A stretch of 64,000 nucleotides of DNA, taken from contig CANJKZ010000775.1 of the NCBI GenBank assembly GCA_947471745.1, positions 255,501 through 319,500 on the forward strand, in the 5' to 3' direction. Positions 11,987-24,600 of the stretch are shown in pieces; the first letter of the stretch is position 1, and each line of letters opens with the position of its first letter. A model generated the notes under the pieces. That model searched no databases. It saw nothing but the letters and a program-made list of their open reading frames with translations, and was not told where the DNA came from. The stretch is from Closterium sp. Naga37s-1 (Eukaryota; Streptophyta; Zygnematophyceae; Desmidiales; Closteriaceae). Made by a program: the position numbers and the translations under genes.

Positions 11987-14900
11987 TGGCGTGCGCAACA
12001 ACCGCATGTACGGGCCGCTGCCACGCTGCATGTTTGACTTCCTCGGACTCAACTACCTGTGAGTGTGCTGCATGTTTGACTTCCTCGGACTCAACTACCT
12101 GTGAGTGTGCTGCATGTTTGACTTCCTCGGACTCAACTACCTGTGAGTGTGCTGCATGTTTGACTTCCTCGGACTCAACTACCTGTGAGTGTGCTGCATG
12201 TTTGACTTCCTCGGACTCAACTACCTGTGAGTGTGCTGCATGTTTGACTTCCTCGGACTCAACTACCTGTGAGTGTGCTGCATGTTTGACTTCCTCGGAC
12301 TCAACTACCTGTGAGTGTGCTGCATGTTTGACTTCCTCGGACTCAACTACCTGTGAGTGTGCTGCATGTTTGACTTCCTCGGACTCAACTACCTGTGAGT
12401 GTGCTGCATGTTTGACTTCCTCGGACTCAACTACCTGTGAGTGTGCTGCATGTTTGACTTCCTCGGACTCAACTACCTGTGAGTGTGCTGCATGTTTGAC
12501 TTCCTCGGACTCAACTACCTGTGAGTGTGCTGCATGTTTGACTTCCTCGGACTCAACTACCTGTGAGTGTGCTGCATGTTTGACTTCCTCGGACTCAACT
12601 ACCTGTGAGTGTGCTGCATGTTTGACTTCCTCGGACTCAACTACCTGTGAGTGTGCTGCATGTTTGACTTCCTCGGACTCAACTACCTGTGAGTGTGCTG
12701 CATGTTTGACTTCCTCGGACTCAACTACCTGTGAGTGTGCTGCATGTTTGACTTCCTCGGACTCAACTACCTGTGAGTGTGCTGCCCCTTTGCGTGGCCC
12801 ATATTCCCTTCATTCCTTGCTGATACCCAAGGTGCAACGGCCCCTGGACACATGCAATGGCCATCATGCTCTGACCCTGCCCTCTACTCCTCAACCTGCT
12901 GTTTCCTTGATGCTTCTCTCCTCTACTCCTCTACACCATGCTCCCTTCCACTCCTCCCGCCAGTGACGTGTGCAACAACTCATTCTACGGCAGATAAACC
13001 GCAACTTCAAGGGGATGAAAAACCAGACCGAGTGACCCCTGTTTCCACAAGCCTTTCATTCCCGTCAAAGCCTCTCCCGCCTCTCCCCCCCTTCCCCACC
13101 AGCGACGTGCGCAACAACTCGTTCTACGGCACCATAAACCGCGACTTCAAGGGCATGAACAACCAGCCCACAGCGCAGAACCCCAAACCCGCCGCGCTCA
13201 ACCTCGCGTCCAACTACTTTTACGGAGAGCCCTTTGTGTATGCCGCTGGTAGCATGATCTGCCCGACACCCGTCGTTCGCGACATTGACTACCACGATAT
13301 AGCCTCCATAGGGGCGACCGCAGGCGGGGTGGTGGCGGCAGATTCAACTTCCGGGCGGCAGGACTATCGGGTGTCTGTGGCGTATGAGAAAGGGCAGGCG
13401 AGTCTGCTGCAGAACTGCCTGGCAGTGCGCGGCGAGGCGGGGTGCCTCGTGAACGAGACGCAGCGGGCGCCGGAGGAGTGTGCAGCGTTTTGCAGCATCA
13501 CGGAGAGTGGCGTGTGCAACGGGGTGGGGGACTGCGTGCCGCCTGAGCCGGGGAGCAGCGGGCAGGGCTTCACGTGCCGCTGCAATGCGCCGTATTCCAC
13601 TGTGCCTGCTGCCAATGGCAATGGCTCCTCCTGTGCAATTCAGACCACCAAGTCCTGTGAGTGCCTCTCGGTTGCGTGTTTGCAACAGTTCTCCTTATGC
13701 GTGAGACGACTCACCTGTCCACGCAATGCATCTCATTTGCCACCCTCTCTCCGTTCCTCATCCCATCCGTCTGTCTCGCCCACCTCCCCGCTCCACAGCA
13801 CTATCCACGAGGGCCATCGTGGGCATCGCAGTGGGGTGCTTCATGGGGCTCGCTCCCATGGTGGCCATTGGCCCATTTCCCATCGCTCTCTTCCCCTCAT
13901 CCTCCCTCTCACCCCTCCCCGCAGCGCTGTCAACGGGGGCGATAGTGGGCATCTCAGTGGGGTGCTTCACGGGACTTGCTCTCATTGCCGCGGTGCTCGT
14001 CATCATGCTCCGCAAGAAGAAGAGACGTGAGTGCTGCCCTTCTGCCTGCTCTTGCATGCTTTGTATCGACTGCCACGCTGTATGCAGCTGGGCTTATGAA
14101 CGTCACCTGCCCCTATGTCGCTACGGAAAAGCTGCATGCTTGGTATCGCTATATTGAAATCACTTCTGAGAATTCTCAAAAGTGATTTCAATAAAAGCTG
14201 CATACTACCATTTATCCCGACTCCTAGGTCCCACTCCCCCGTTTCCTCACATCCTCCGAACCGAAGGCTCTCTTCTTCCCAGGAAGTTGGGATGACCTGG
14301 ATGCGTGTTTGAAGCTTTCGATTGAGGTTCGAGTTTTTCTGTTGCTCGCACTCGGAGAGTTCTGCAATGCCACTGCTCAACACTCATCCTTTTCTCATTC
14401 CCCTCCCCGCTCCCCCTCATCACACTCCCTCCTTCTCTCCCTTCCCACTCTCCCTCTCCGCCCTTTCTCAGGCCGGTGGGATGACCTGGACGTGTGACAG
14501 GAGTTTTCCATAACCACGATGCACAAAGCCCTCATGTCCGCCTCTCAATCGCCTCTAACGCTCCCTTCCTTCCCCCACATGCGCTTCCCACTCTCCTCCC
14601 CACCCCGCCCTCCCAACCTCTCCTCTCCCCAGGCCGATGGGACGACCTGGATGTGTGTCAGGAGTTCTCCATCGCCACGATGCGCAAGGCCACCAACGAC
14701 TGGGCGGAGGGGAACTTGCTGGGCGAGGGGGGCTTTGCTGTCGTGTACAAGGGCGTCAACCCCGCCACCGGGCAGCTCTGGGCCATCAAGAGGCAAACGC
14801 TCATGTCTAACGACTTTGAAATGGAGGTGAGAATGCCTGTAACGAGTATGGGGTGTGCGTCGTGTTCCCAGCTCCCGGCGCGCGAACCAAGCGCACCACA

Positions 14901-17900
14901 TCACATCCAAGGGCGTCACCGACCCTCCCACCCTCACCCTTTCCCGCTCTGCCAAATTGGTATCCAAGTGTTGAGCTAAAAATATCCTACCTTCATTGTC
15001 GGATCCTGGAAGGTGGCGATTATGTACTCATTGCTGCTGCCGTACTAGCAGTTTGGCAGTGCTTGTGCCCTAACCCACGTGCTTGTTCTTTGATTCCTAG
15101 GTGCGGGCGATGGCGAGTCTGAACCACAAGAACCTGGTGCGGCTGCTGGGGTTCTGTCTGGACATGAACGTGGAGAGCGGCAAGCAGGAGCAGATCCTCG
15201 TGTACGAGTTCGTGCCACACCGCGACTTCCAGTACCACATCCACAAGCCCAAGCGTGAGTGTCCATCCACAAGCCCAAGCGTGAGTGCCACATCTGCAGA
15301 AACAAGCATGGCTATTTCATTTAACAGAGCGAGAGTTGCTAACAGAAACGCCCGCACTGTGAACATCAGCCATTTTTACTCAAGCTCGCCATCCAGCCAC
15401 CTCTCCATCTCCACCTCTTCCCCCCACTCTTTCATCCCCCTCCTCCCCGCTCCCCCTCTCTTTCCACATCCCCTGCCCAGGCCCGTTGAACCTGCGGCAG
15501 CGGTTGAAGCTGGCGGTGGGGGCAGCGGAGGGGTTGGCATATCTGCACGGCTTTGAGAATCCCATCATTCACCGCGACATCAAGCCCGCCAACATCCTCG
15601 TTGGGGAAAACCTCACGGTGAGCCTCTATCCTCCAGGCCCTAGCCCTGCCATGCCACCACCTCACAGTGAGCCTCTAGCCGCTAGCCTTAGAGCTTGTCG
15701 CCTTGCGATGCCACTACCTCACCCTGAGCCTCGAGCCTCAAGATGCTGAAGATGCGGTTTGAGAGCATCCCCTAACATCCCCTCATTTTCCCCACTCCCC
15801 CCCTTCACTTTCCCCACTTCCCCTCTCTTGCCCACCTGCGACCCCCTCACAGGCAACGATAGCAGACTTCAGGCTGCTCAAGTCAAGACGCTCTAAACTA
15901 CCTCACCTGCCCTCCTCACTTTCTCCTCCTTGCCCCCCGAACCCTCTCAGGCAAAGATAGCAGATTCTGGGCTGCTCAAGACGCTCAAGGCTGGGGATGA
16001 GAGTGCTTCAACCATCCCCGCACTCCCCTCCTTGCTTTCCCTCACCCTCCTGCGCCCCTTGCCCGCCCGCCCAGGCCAAGATCGCAGATTTTGGGCTGCT
16101 CAAGACGCTCAAGGTGGGGGATGAGACCGCAACCAGGGTGGCGGGCACACCGGGCTATGTGGACCCGGATTACAATCGCACCCAGATGGTCACCACCAAG
16201 AGCGATGTGTACAGGTGGGTGGGTGCTAATAATGGTGGTTGCAGGTGGGCGGCTGACAGTGGTGCTTGCAGGTGATTTTCGAGTCGACTGAAACGGCACA
16301 CCGGGCTATTGTACTACATAATGGACTGCAGCATCCTCCTGCATAATTCCACCTTGCACCCCATGCCCATTGCCCATGCCCCATGCCCATGCCCCATGCC
16401 CCATGCCCATTGCCCATGCCCCATGCCGATGCCCCATGCCCATGCCCCATGCCCATGCCCATGCCCCATGCCCCATGCCCATTGCCCATGCCCCATGCCC
16501 CATGCCCATTGCCCATGCCCCATGCCCCATGCCCATTGCCCATTGCCCATGCCCCATGCCCATGCCCCATGCCCATGCCCCATGCCCATGCCCATGCCCC
16601 ATGCCCCATGCCCATTGCCCATGCCCCATGCCCCATGCCCCATGCCCATTGCCCATGCCCCATGCCCCATGCCCATTGCCCATGCCCCATGCCCCATGCC
16701 CATGCCCCATGCCCCATGCCCCATGCCCATTGCCCATGCCCCATGCCCATTGCCCATGCCCCATGCCCCATGCCCCATGCCCATTGCCCATGCCCCATGC
16801 CCCATGCCCCATGCCCATGCCCCATGCCCCATGCCCCATGCCCCAATCGACCCCAATCATAGCATCCAGTGTCCCCTCAACGCCCTCGTCCGTGTACACC
16901 CTCTTACCCCTCGCATGCCATGTGTCAGTTTTGGGGTGGTGCTGCTGGAGATGCTGACAGCGCGCAAGGTCACCATGGGCGGCAGCTCCCACATCGGCAA
17001 ATGGGTGAGAGACACGTCAGCAGACTCCTGAGAATCAAATTTCAGCAAATCATCCACTGACACATCAGCATAGGACTTCATGGCGCATATTCTAGTCTGT
17101 GTTCTCTTATGCTGCTACCCTCTCCTCGCTTCCTTTCGTCCTTTCCCCTCCCCCGTTCCCTCCTCAGGCGAGCAAGATGGTGGCAGAATGCACGCTGTAC
17201 GACCTGAGGGAGAAGTCGCTAGAGATTCCCGAGGAGGCTATATTGGAGTGGGCTGACCTGTACTGAGCCACCTCAAAACTCAGCCCCCCCATCCTCCCGC
17301 TCCCCCTCTTCCCCTCCTGCCCATCCCCAGGCGAGCAAGATGGTGGCAGAATACACGCTGGACGATCTGAGGGACAAGTCGCTGGAGATTCCTGAGGAGG
17401 CCATTGTGGAGTGGGCTGACCTGGCCCTTGACTGCATCAAGGCGCCTGGGTCGCGGCGGCCTGAGATGAAGGACGTGGTGAGGCGGCTGGATCACCTGCT
17501 GCAAACCTACACGGAGGAGTATGAGGGCGAGAATGACCTTGGTGGGATTGTTTCTGGGTTGAGCAGCAGCGCGAGCGATGCGGGGCTGAGGAGCCAGGCT
17601 GGCACGAGCTCAGCCGTTGGATCGGGAATGAGCTTCCCATCTTCCGGGGTGATGCATTCGTCGTTTAACAGCACGGTGCAGAGCGGTGTGATGAGTAAGG
17701 CCCCGGTGAGTGGTATCAGCGAGGTATCGGGTGTGAGCATGGCATCGGGTAAGAGTGGGGCGGCTGGCTCGAGTACGAGGTCAAAGCTGATGATGTCTGT
17801 GGCGTCTGCACTGGGCATGAGTGAAGGGGAGATGGCGGGAGGGGAGGGCGGTGGGGATAGTGCAGTGATGCAGCCAGCAGGCGGGAAGACGGCTGGTCAC

Positions 17901-17945
17901 AGCCTTCAGAGCCTCTTGAGTGTGAAGGAGGTTGAGGGGAGATGA
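11987..17945 (+). CDS. LRR-EGF-type receptor-like kinase, 5' end outside window
   Basis: Exons: 11987-12058, 13103-13656, 13925-14026, 14633-14826, 15101-15254, 15481-15617, 16075-16214, 16929-17004, 17331-17945; phases join throughout (681 codons with stop). Exons 1-2 give the end of an LRR domain (NNRMYGPLP then [10 protein letters not shown]), followed by a Cys-rich EGF-like segment with an FTCRC motif. Exon 3 encodes one membrane span followed by RKKKR. Exons 4-9 encode a Ser/Thr/Tyr kinase: [11 protein letters not shown] loop, AIK lysine, [23 protein letters not shown] activation segment, [13 protein letters not shown], and a conserved Arg in SRRPEM. All catalytic residues are present, so it should be an active RD kinase. 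A Ser/Gly-rich tail follows. The signal peptide and most LRRs must lie left of the window, probably beyond the satellite and Copia. Ligand unknown. Several exons have decayed duplicates listed separately. Confidence 0.88.
12026..12784 (+). repeat. 42-bp array: exon end plus splice donor, 18 copies
   Basis: Eighteen head-to-tail, apparently identical copies of a 42-bp unit. The first copy is the last 33 bases of the LRR exon (encoding about [11 protein letters not shown]) plus GTGAGT and the first intron bases. Every copy therefore carries a complete 5' splice site, at 12059 and each 42 bp after. In the gene's frame the donor reads TGA, so read-through stops; another frame is open for 326 codons only because 42 is divisible by 3. 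Confidence 0.95.
12964..13018 (+). pseudogene. Decayed copy of the LRR exon start
   Basis: After CAG, this stretch matches the start of the exon at 13103 (DVCNNSFYG versus DVRNNSFYG) but has an indel after FYG that brings TAA into frame. It keeps an acceptor-like site and has no donor, so it is probably a non-functional exon duplicate in the intron. Confidence 0.75.
13799..13870 (+). pseudogene. Duplicate of the transmembrane exon start
   Basis: After a CAG acceptor this encodes [18 protein letters not shown], closely matching [18 protein letters not shown] of the working exon at 13925. Reading frame and phase are kept, but the second half diverges and no donor or basic stop-transfer follows. 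It could be a relic or an alternative exon; relic is more likely. Confidence 0.7.
14152..14193. repeat. 42-bp near-perfect palindrome in kinase intron
   Basis: Arms TATTGAAATCACTT and AAGTGATTTCAATA are exact reverse complements around CTGAGAATTCTCAA, giving one mismatched pair in 42 bp. GCTGCAT-containing direct repeats flank it (about 14130 and 14199). It contains the TGAG/CTCA core of the dispersed palindrome family. Confidence 0.9.
14283..14530 (+). pseudogene. Two decayed copies of the first kinase exon
   Basis: Copy one begins at 14283 ([13 protein letters not shown]) and copy two at 14472, each after an AG acceptor. Both match the start of the working exon at 14633 ([12 protein letters not shown]). 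Copy two has TGA where the working exon has a Cys/Gln region, and neither has a donor. Confidence 0.7.
15853..16010 (+). pseudogene. Two decayed copies of the DFG exon
   Basis: After CAG at 15850-15852 and 15948-15950, these resemble the exon at 16075 ([13 protein letters not shown]). The first reads TIADFRLLK and then breaks; the second reads [17 protein letters not shown], with Ser for the Phe of the kinase DFG motif, then diverges. Neither has a clear donor. Confidence 0.75.
16360..16846. repeat. CCCATGCC-type minisatellite in kinase intron
   Basis: Irregular tandem repeat of CCCATGC and CCCATTG heptamer-like units, in the intron between the DFG exon and the exon starting SFGVV. It is C-rich on the sense strand. 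Long frames reading MPHAPCPLP or GHGAWGMGN are repeat artefacts. Confidence 0.95.
17168..17275 (+). pseudogene. Decayed copy of the last kinase exon start
   Basis: After CAG it encodes [17 protein letters not shown]...EWADLY and then TGA. The working exon at 17331 encodes [17 protein letters not shown]...EWADLALDC. Acceptor and frame are kept but the product would end at once, so use of this acceptor would truncate the kinase C-lobe. Confidence 0.8.
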
Positions 17946-18654
17946 GTGGAGGAGGGGTGATGAGTGGAGGGGCAATGATGAGTGGAGGAGGAATTGGGAG
18001 GGGGGGTGTTGAAGCCCTGTTGAAGGGAGTGGAGGGTCAGGTGTGTATGCTGCGTTGTAGGTACGTTGTAGGTACGTTGTAGGTAGGTTAGGCCACAATT
18101 GCCCCCTCTTGCTAATTGATTCCAGACCAGAACCCTCAGTTATCATGTAGGCCTTACTCTCGCATCACATTGTGTGTACAACCGTACCATGTATCATCGT
18201 CATCTCTTGCATTGGTTTGCGAACAGCAGCGGTAGTCGGAAAATCCGAAATAGCCCTGCCTTTGGTTGCTACGGTAGCACTGGAAGCACAAAATCGTGCA
18301 AAATATACGGCATGCAAGAAAAACTGCGCAGGGAAGGAGCCAGGAGTTAATGGCTGTTCTTATATTGGATGTATTTATTGGATGTAAGCAACAGGACAGT
18401 TGGAGTGGCGAGTAAGATCCTCTAAACCTATCTCAACCGGACTGTGCATACCGTATATGTATTGGATGCATACAGAGATGTATGACCCTTTTCCTCTCCA
18501 GCACATCTCACCAGTTGTGCATCTTCTGCCAATAAAGCATAGCACCAGTGCAGCAGCAGCTGTGGTCTAAGGCATCACAGGCACAGCCAACACTAACACC
18601 CCAAACTCATCTGTGCATCACCATGCCTATGACTCCCCCTACAATCCTTTGTGT
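17946..18654. other. Convergent 3' flanks of kinase and TVP38 genes
   Basis: About 700 bp between two convergent genes. There is a short GTAGGTACGTT direct repeat near 18055-18090 and AATAAA at 18531-18536 on the plus strand that could serve the kinase transcript. No coding potential seen. Confidence 0.6.
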
Positions 18655-21600
18655 TCATGCAGCATAGCTACTGGGTAGTGTTGATTGTCGCTTTCCCCCT
18701 TCCACCCTTAGTCTATTCGCCCCACCCTCCCGATGCTTGTTCGTGTCGTCTACAGTGATGGCACACACAGCTGACCCCGTGTGATCCATGCACCCAGGTG
18801 CTCGCTCAGGTGCCTGCTCAGGTGGTTGCTCAGGTGGTTTTTGGAAAGGGAAGGAGGCCGCGTGAGGAGCGTAGTGTGAGGATGAGGTGTGTGTTGAGAG
18901 CAGGGAGCCCACAGAGGGGTGGTGGATACCATCAGGGATGGTGAGAACGGCAGATCGGCTGTCTGAGCCCATGCTGCTGCTACTGCTGCTGGTGGTGCTA
19001 CTGCTACTGGTGTTGCTGCTGACTGCACTGCTGCTGGAGCAACTGCTGCTGCTGCTAGAGCAAGCTTCCATGGAGTGCGGAGAGGGGACATGGTACGTGT
19101 TGTTTGTGTGGGGAGTGAGGGCGGTGGGGGTGGAGGAGCAAGAGGCGGGGGGCGAGAGCAGGCCGCAGTGCTGCTGCTGGTTCTCCTCTATCGCCCTCTG
19201 CAGGGCGTCTTTTGCTATCCTCGTTATAAGCACAGTCGCCACGACTGCAGCAGGCAGAGGGAGGAGTAGGGATAGCAGGGCTGGCATGAGTGGAAGGCAG
19301 GTGATAGTGGTCCCTTGTTCTAGGGAAAAGGATTGTTGGGTTGGGCCGCTTCAAGAGGGAAGGGAGTGCGGTGGGATCAGTGGGAAAAGGAGCAGATGGC
19401 ATGTGGGGTGGATGGATGGGTGCTAGGGTTCTTGCAAGCGATGAAGGTGGCAAGACATGATGTGTGAGGGTAGCAAGGTAGTAGTGTGAGTTGATGTAAG
19501 GGACAGGGGGATTGCGAGGAACACGGAGATGCAGTGTGATCACTCACTTGTGACAGCAAGGCCGGCCCCAAGCATCCACTGCAGATGCACCATCACAGAG
19601 GGACAAAAGGAGAGAGAAAAAGGGAGGTAGGGAAGGGGGGAGAGGCAGGGAAGGGGGGAGGCAGGGAAGGGGGGAGGCAGGGAAGGGGGGCATACAGGGG
19701 AGAGTGAGTTGCAGGCACAGGTAAGGGAAAATGGGGCTAGATGCCACATGCAGCAAGACTTGGGGGTAGATGGTGGGATAGTACAGGTGCGTCTCAGAAC
19801 AGCAGCGCACCACATGGCCGTGCACACGCACACCCCTCACGGATACGCACCACCCCCCCGTAAGCACAATCCCCCATAAGCACCAACCCCCCATAATCAC
19901 CATCCTCCCATAAGCACCACCCCTCCTATAAGCGCTAACACCCTGTAAGCGCACTGACCCATTGCGATGCCCCAGCAGCTCCCGGGGAGCCGATTTCCGA
20001 AATGTCTTTAATGGTTGTGCCCAGATACACGAAGGTGAAGGTGATGGGCTGCCGAGCCAAGGGCGGGGAGGGGAGGAGAGACAAGGGAGAATACGAATTT
20101 GATGGTGGTGCTCGGATACACGAAGGTGAAGGTGATGGGCTGTGGGGGTTGAAGGAGGAAGGCAGAGGAGGCAAGGGAGGGGAGAGGGAGAGGCAAGGGA
20201 GGGGAGCGGGAGAGGCAAGGGAGGGGAGCGGGAGAGGCAAGGGAGGGGAGGCGGAGAGGCAAGGGAGGGGAGCGGGAGAGGCAAGGGAGGGGAGGCGGAG
20301 AGGCAAGGGAGGGGAGGGGAGAGGCAAGGGATAGACACTGATCCTCATGCCTGATTCTCATGCCCAGTAGTCATCATCACCCCCCACGCACCCACCAATG
20401 ACCATCATGCCTGCATGCCTTGCCATGCCCAGCACTAACCATCATGCCGATCCAGGAGGCGAGGACGTAGGAGGAGAGGCTGATGGGGGTGACGGAGAGC
20501 ACATAGTTCATCACGTTGAATGGCAGGATGGGCACCAGCCGCAGCAGCAGCACGATCTGTGAGGGGGACGAGACGGGGAGGATGAGGGGGCGCGGGAGGA
20601 TGAGGGGGCGCGGGAGGATGAGGGGGCGGGGGAGAATGAGGGGGCGGGGGAGAATGAGGGAGCGGGGGAGCATGAGGGAGCGGGGGAGCATGAGGGAGCG
20701 GGGGAGAATGAGGGAGCGGGGGAGCATGAGGGGGCGGGGGAGCATGAGGGAGCGGGGGAGAATGAGGGAGCGGGGGAGAATGAGGGAGCGGGGGAGCATG
20801 AGGGAGCGGGGGAGCATGAGGGGGCGGGGGAGCATGAGGGAGCGGGGGAGCATGAGGGAGCGGGGGAGCATGAGGGAGCGGGGGAGCATGAGGGGGCGGG
20901 GGAGCATGAGGGAGCGGGGGAGCATGAGGGAGCGGGGGAGCATGAGGGGGCGGGGGAGCATGAGGGAGCGGGGAAGCATGAGGGAGCGGGGGAGCATGAG
21001 GGGGCGGGGGAGCATGAGGGAGCGGGGGAGCATGAGGGAGCGGGGGAGCATGAGGGAGCGGGGGAGCATGAGGGAGCGGGGGAGCATGAGGGAGCGGGGG
21101 AGCATGAGGGAGCGGGGGAGCATGAGGGAGCGGGGGAGAATGAGGGAGCGGGGGAGAATGAGGGAGCGGGGGAGCATGAGGGGGCGGGGGAGCATGAGGG
21201 AGCGGGGGAGAATGAGGGAGCGGGGGAGAATGAGGGAGCGGGGGAGAATGAGGGAGCGGGGGAGCATGAGGGGGCGGGGGAGCATGAGGGAGCGGGGGAG
21301 AATGAGGGAGCGGGGGAGCATGAGGGAGCGGGGGAGCATGAGGGGGCGGGGGAGCATGAGGGGGCGGGGGAGCATGAGGGAGCGGGGGAGCATGAGGGAG
21401 CGGGGGAGCATGAGGGAGCGGGGGAGCATGAGGGAGCGGGGGAGCATGAGGGAGCGGGGGAGCATGAGGGGGCGGGGGAGCATGAGGGAGCGGGGGAGAA
21501 TGAGGGAGCGGGGGAGCATGAGGGGGCGGGGGAGCATGAGGGGGCGGGGGAGCATGAGGGAGCGGGGGAGCATGAGGGGGCGGGGGAGCATGAGGGAGCG

Positions 21601-24600
21601 GGGGAGAATGAGGGAGCGGGGGAGAATGAGGGAGCGGGGGAGCATGAGGGAGCGGGGGGAGCATGAGGGAGCGGGGGAGCATGAGGGAGCGGGGGAGAAT
21701 GAGGGAGCGGGGGAGAATGAGGGAGCGGGGGAGCATGAGGGAGCGGGGGAGCATGAGGGAGCGGGGGAGCATGAGGGAGCGGGGGAGCATGAGGGGGCGG
21801 GGGAGCATGAGGGAGCGGGGGAGCATGAGGGGGCGGGGGAGCATGAGGGGGCGGGGGAGCATGAGGGAGCGGGGGAGCATGAGGGGGCGGGGGAGAATGA
21901 GGGAGCGGGGGAGAATGAGGGCGCGGGGGAGCATGAGGGAGCGGGGGAGCATGAGGGGGCGGGGGAGCATGAGGGGGCGGGGGAGCATGAGGGAGCGGGG
22001 GAGCATGAGGGAGCGGGGGAGCATGAGGGAGCGGGGGAGCATGAGGGGGCGGGGGGAGCATGAGGGGGCGGGGGAGCATGAGGGAGCGGGGGAGCATGAG
22101 GGGGCGGGGGAGCATGAGGGAGCGGGGGAGCATGAGGGAGCGGGGGAGCATGAGGGAGCGGGGGAGAATGAGGGAGCGGGGGAGCATGAGGGAGCGGGGG
22201 AGAATGAGGGAGCGGGGGAGCATGAGGGAGCGGGGGAGCATGAGGGAGCGGGGGAGCATGAGGGAGCGGGGGAGCATGAGGGAGCGGGGGAGCATGAGGG
22301 AGCGGGGGAGCATGAGGGAGCGGGGGAGCATGAGGGGGCGGGGGAGCATGAGGGAGCGGGGGAGCATGAGGGAGCGGGGGAGAATGAGGGAGCGGGGGAG
22401 CATGAGGGAGCGGGGGAGCATGAGGGGGCGGGGGAGAATGAGGGGGTGGGGGAGCATGAGGGAGCGGGGGAGCATGAGGGAGCGGGGGAGCATGAGGGAG
22501 CGGGGGAGCATGAGGGAGCGGGGGAGCATGAGGGAGCCGGGGAGCATGAGGGGGCGGGGGAGCATGAGGGAGCGGGGGAGCATGAGGGGGCGGGGGAGAA
22601 TGAGGGAGCGGGGGAGAATGAGGGAGCGGGGGAGCATGAGGGAGCGGGGGAGAATGAGGGAGCGGGGGAGAATGAGAGAGCGGGGGAGAATGAGGGAGCG
22701 GGGGAGCATGAGGGAGCGGGGGAGAATGAGGGAGCGGGGGAGCATGAGGGAGCGGGGGAGCATGAGGGGGCGGGGGAGCATGAGGGAGCGGGGGAGAATG
22801 AGGGAGCGGGGGAGAATGAGGGAGCGGGGGAGCATGAGGGAGCGGGGGAGCATGAGGGGGCGGGGGAGCATGAGGGGGCGGGGGAGCATGAGGGAGCGGG
22901 GGAGAATGAGGGAGCGGGGGAGCATGAGGGGGCGGGGGAGCATGAGGGGGCGGGGGAGCATGAGGGGGCGGGGGAGCATGAGGGAGCGGGGGAGCATGAG
23001 GGAGCGGGGGAGCATGAGGGAGCGGGGGAGCATGAGGGAGCGGAGGAGCATGAGGGGGCGGGGGAGCATGAGGGAGCGGGGGAGCATGAGGGGGCGGGGG
23101 AGCATGAGGGGGCGGGGGAGCATGAGGGGGCGGGGGGAGAATGAGGGAGCGGGGGAGAATGAGGGAGCGGGGGAGAATGAGGGAGCGGGGGAGAATGAGG
23201 GAGCGGGGGAGAATGAGGGAGCGGGGGAGCATGAGGGGGCGGGGGAGAATGAGGGAGCGGGGGAGAATGAGGGAGCGGGGGAGCATGAGGGGGCGGGGGA
23301 GCATGAGGGAGCGGGGGAGAATGAGGGAGCGGGGGAGCATGAGGGGGCGGGGGAGCATGAGGGAGCGGGGGAGCATGAGGGAGCGGGGGAGCATGAGGGG
23401 GCGGGGGAGCATGAGGGAGCGGGGGAGCATGAGGGAGCGGGGGAGCATGAGGGAGCGGGGGGAGCATGAGGGAGCGGGGGAGCATGAGGGGGCGGGGGAG
23501 CATGAGGGAGCGGGGGAGCATGAGGGAGCGGGGGAGCATGAGGGAGCGGGGGAGCATGAGGGAGCGGGGGAGCATGAGGGAGCGGGGGAGCATGAGGGAG
23601 CGGGGGAGCATGAGGGAGCGGGGGAGCATGAGGGAGCGGGGGAGCATGAGGGAGCGGGGGAGCATGAGGGAGCGGGGGAGCATGAGGGAGCGGGGGAGAA
23701 TGAGGGAGCGGGGGAGCATGAGGGAGCGGGGGAGAATGAGGGAGCGGGGGAGCATGAGGGGGCGGGGGAGCATGAGGGAGCGGGGGAGCATGAGGGAGCG
23801 GGGGAGCATGAGGGGGCGGGGAGCATGAGGGGGCGGGGGAGCATGAGGGAGCGGGGGAGCATGAGGGGGCGGGGGAGCATGAGGGGGCGGGGGAGCATGA
23901 GGGAGCGGGGGAGCATGAGGGAGCGGGGGAGAATGAGGGAGCGGGGGAGCATGAGGGAGCGGGGGAGAATGAGGGAGCGGGAGAGCATGAGGGAGCGGGG
24001 GAGAATGAGGGAGCGGGGGAGAATGAGGGAGCGGGGGAGCATGAGGGAGCGGGGGAGAATGAGGGAGCGGGGGAGCATGAGGGAGCGGGGGAGAATGAGG
24101 GAGCGGGGGAGAATGAGGGAGCGGGGGAGCATGAGGGGGCGGGGGAGCATGAGGGAGCGGGGGAGAATGAGGGAGCGGGGGAGAATGAGGGAGCGGGGGA
24201 GCATGAGGGAGCGGGGGAGCATGAGGGGGCGGGGGAGCATGAGGGAGCGGGGGAGAATGAGGGAGCGGGGGAGCATGAGGGAGCGGGGGAGCATGAGGGG
24301 GCGGGGGAGCATGAGGGAGCGGGGGAGCATGAGGGAGCGGGGGAGCATGAGGGGGCGGGGGGAGCATGAGGGAGCGGGGGAGCATGAGGGGGCGGGGGAG
24401 CATGAGGGGGCGGGGGAGCATGAGGGAGCGGGGGAGCATGAGGGAGCGGGGGAGCATGAGGGAGCGGGGGAGCATGAGGGAGCGGGGGAGAATGAGGGAG
24501 CGGGGGAGCATGAGGGAGCGGGGGAGCATGAGGGAGCGGGGGAGCATGAGGGAGCGGGGGAGAATGAGGGAGCGGGGGAGCATGAGGGAGCGGGGGAGAA

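Noticed and set aside
11986..12966. 326-codon frame with a 14-residue repeat [14 protein letters not shown]
   Set aside because: Wrong frame for the LRR exon that seeds the array; exists because 42 is divisible by three.
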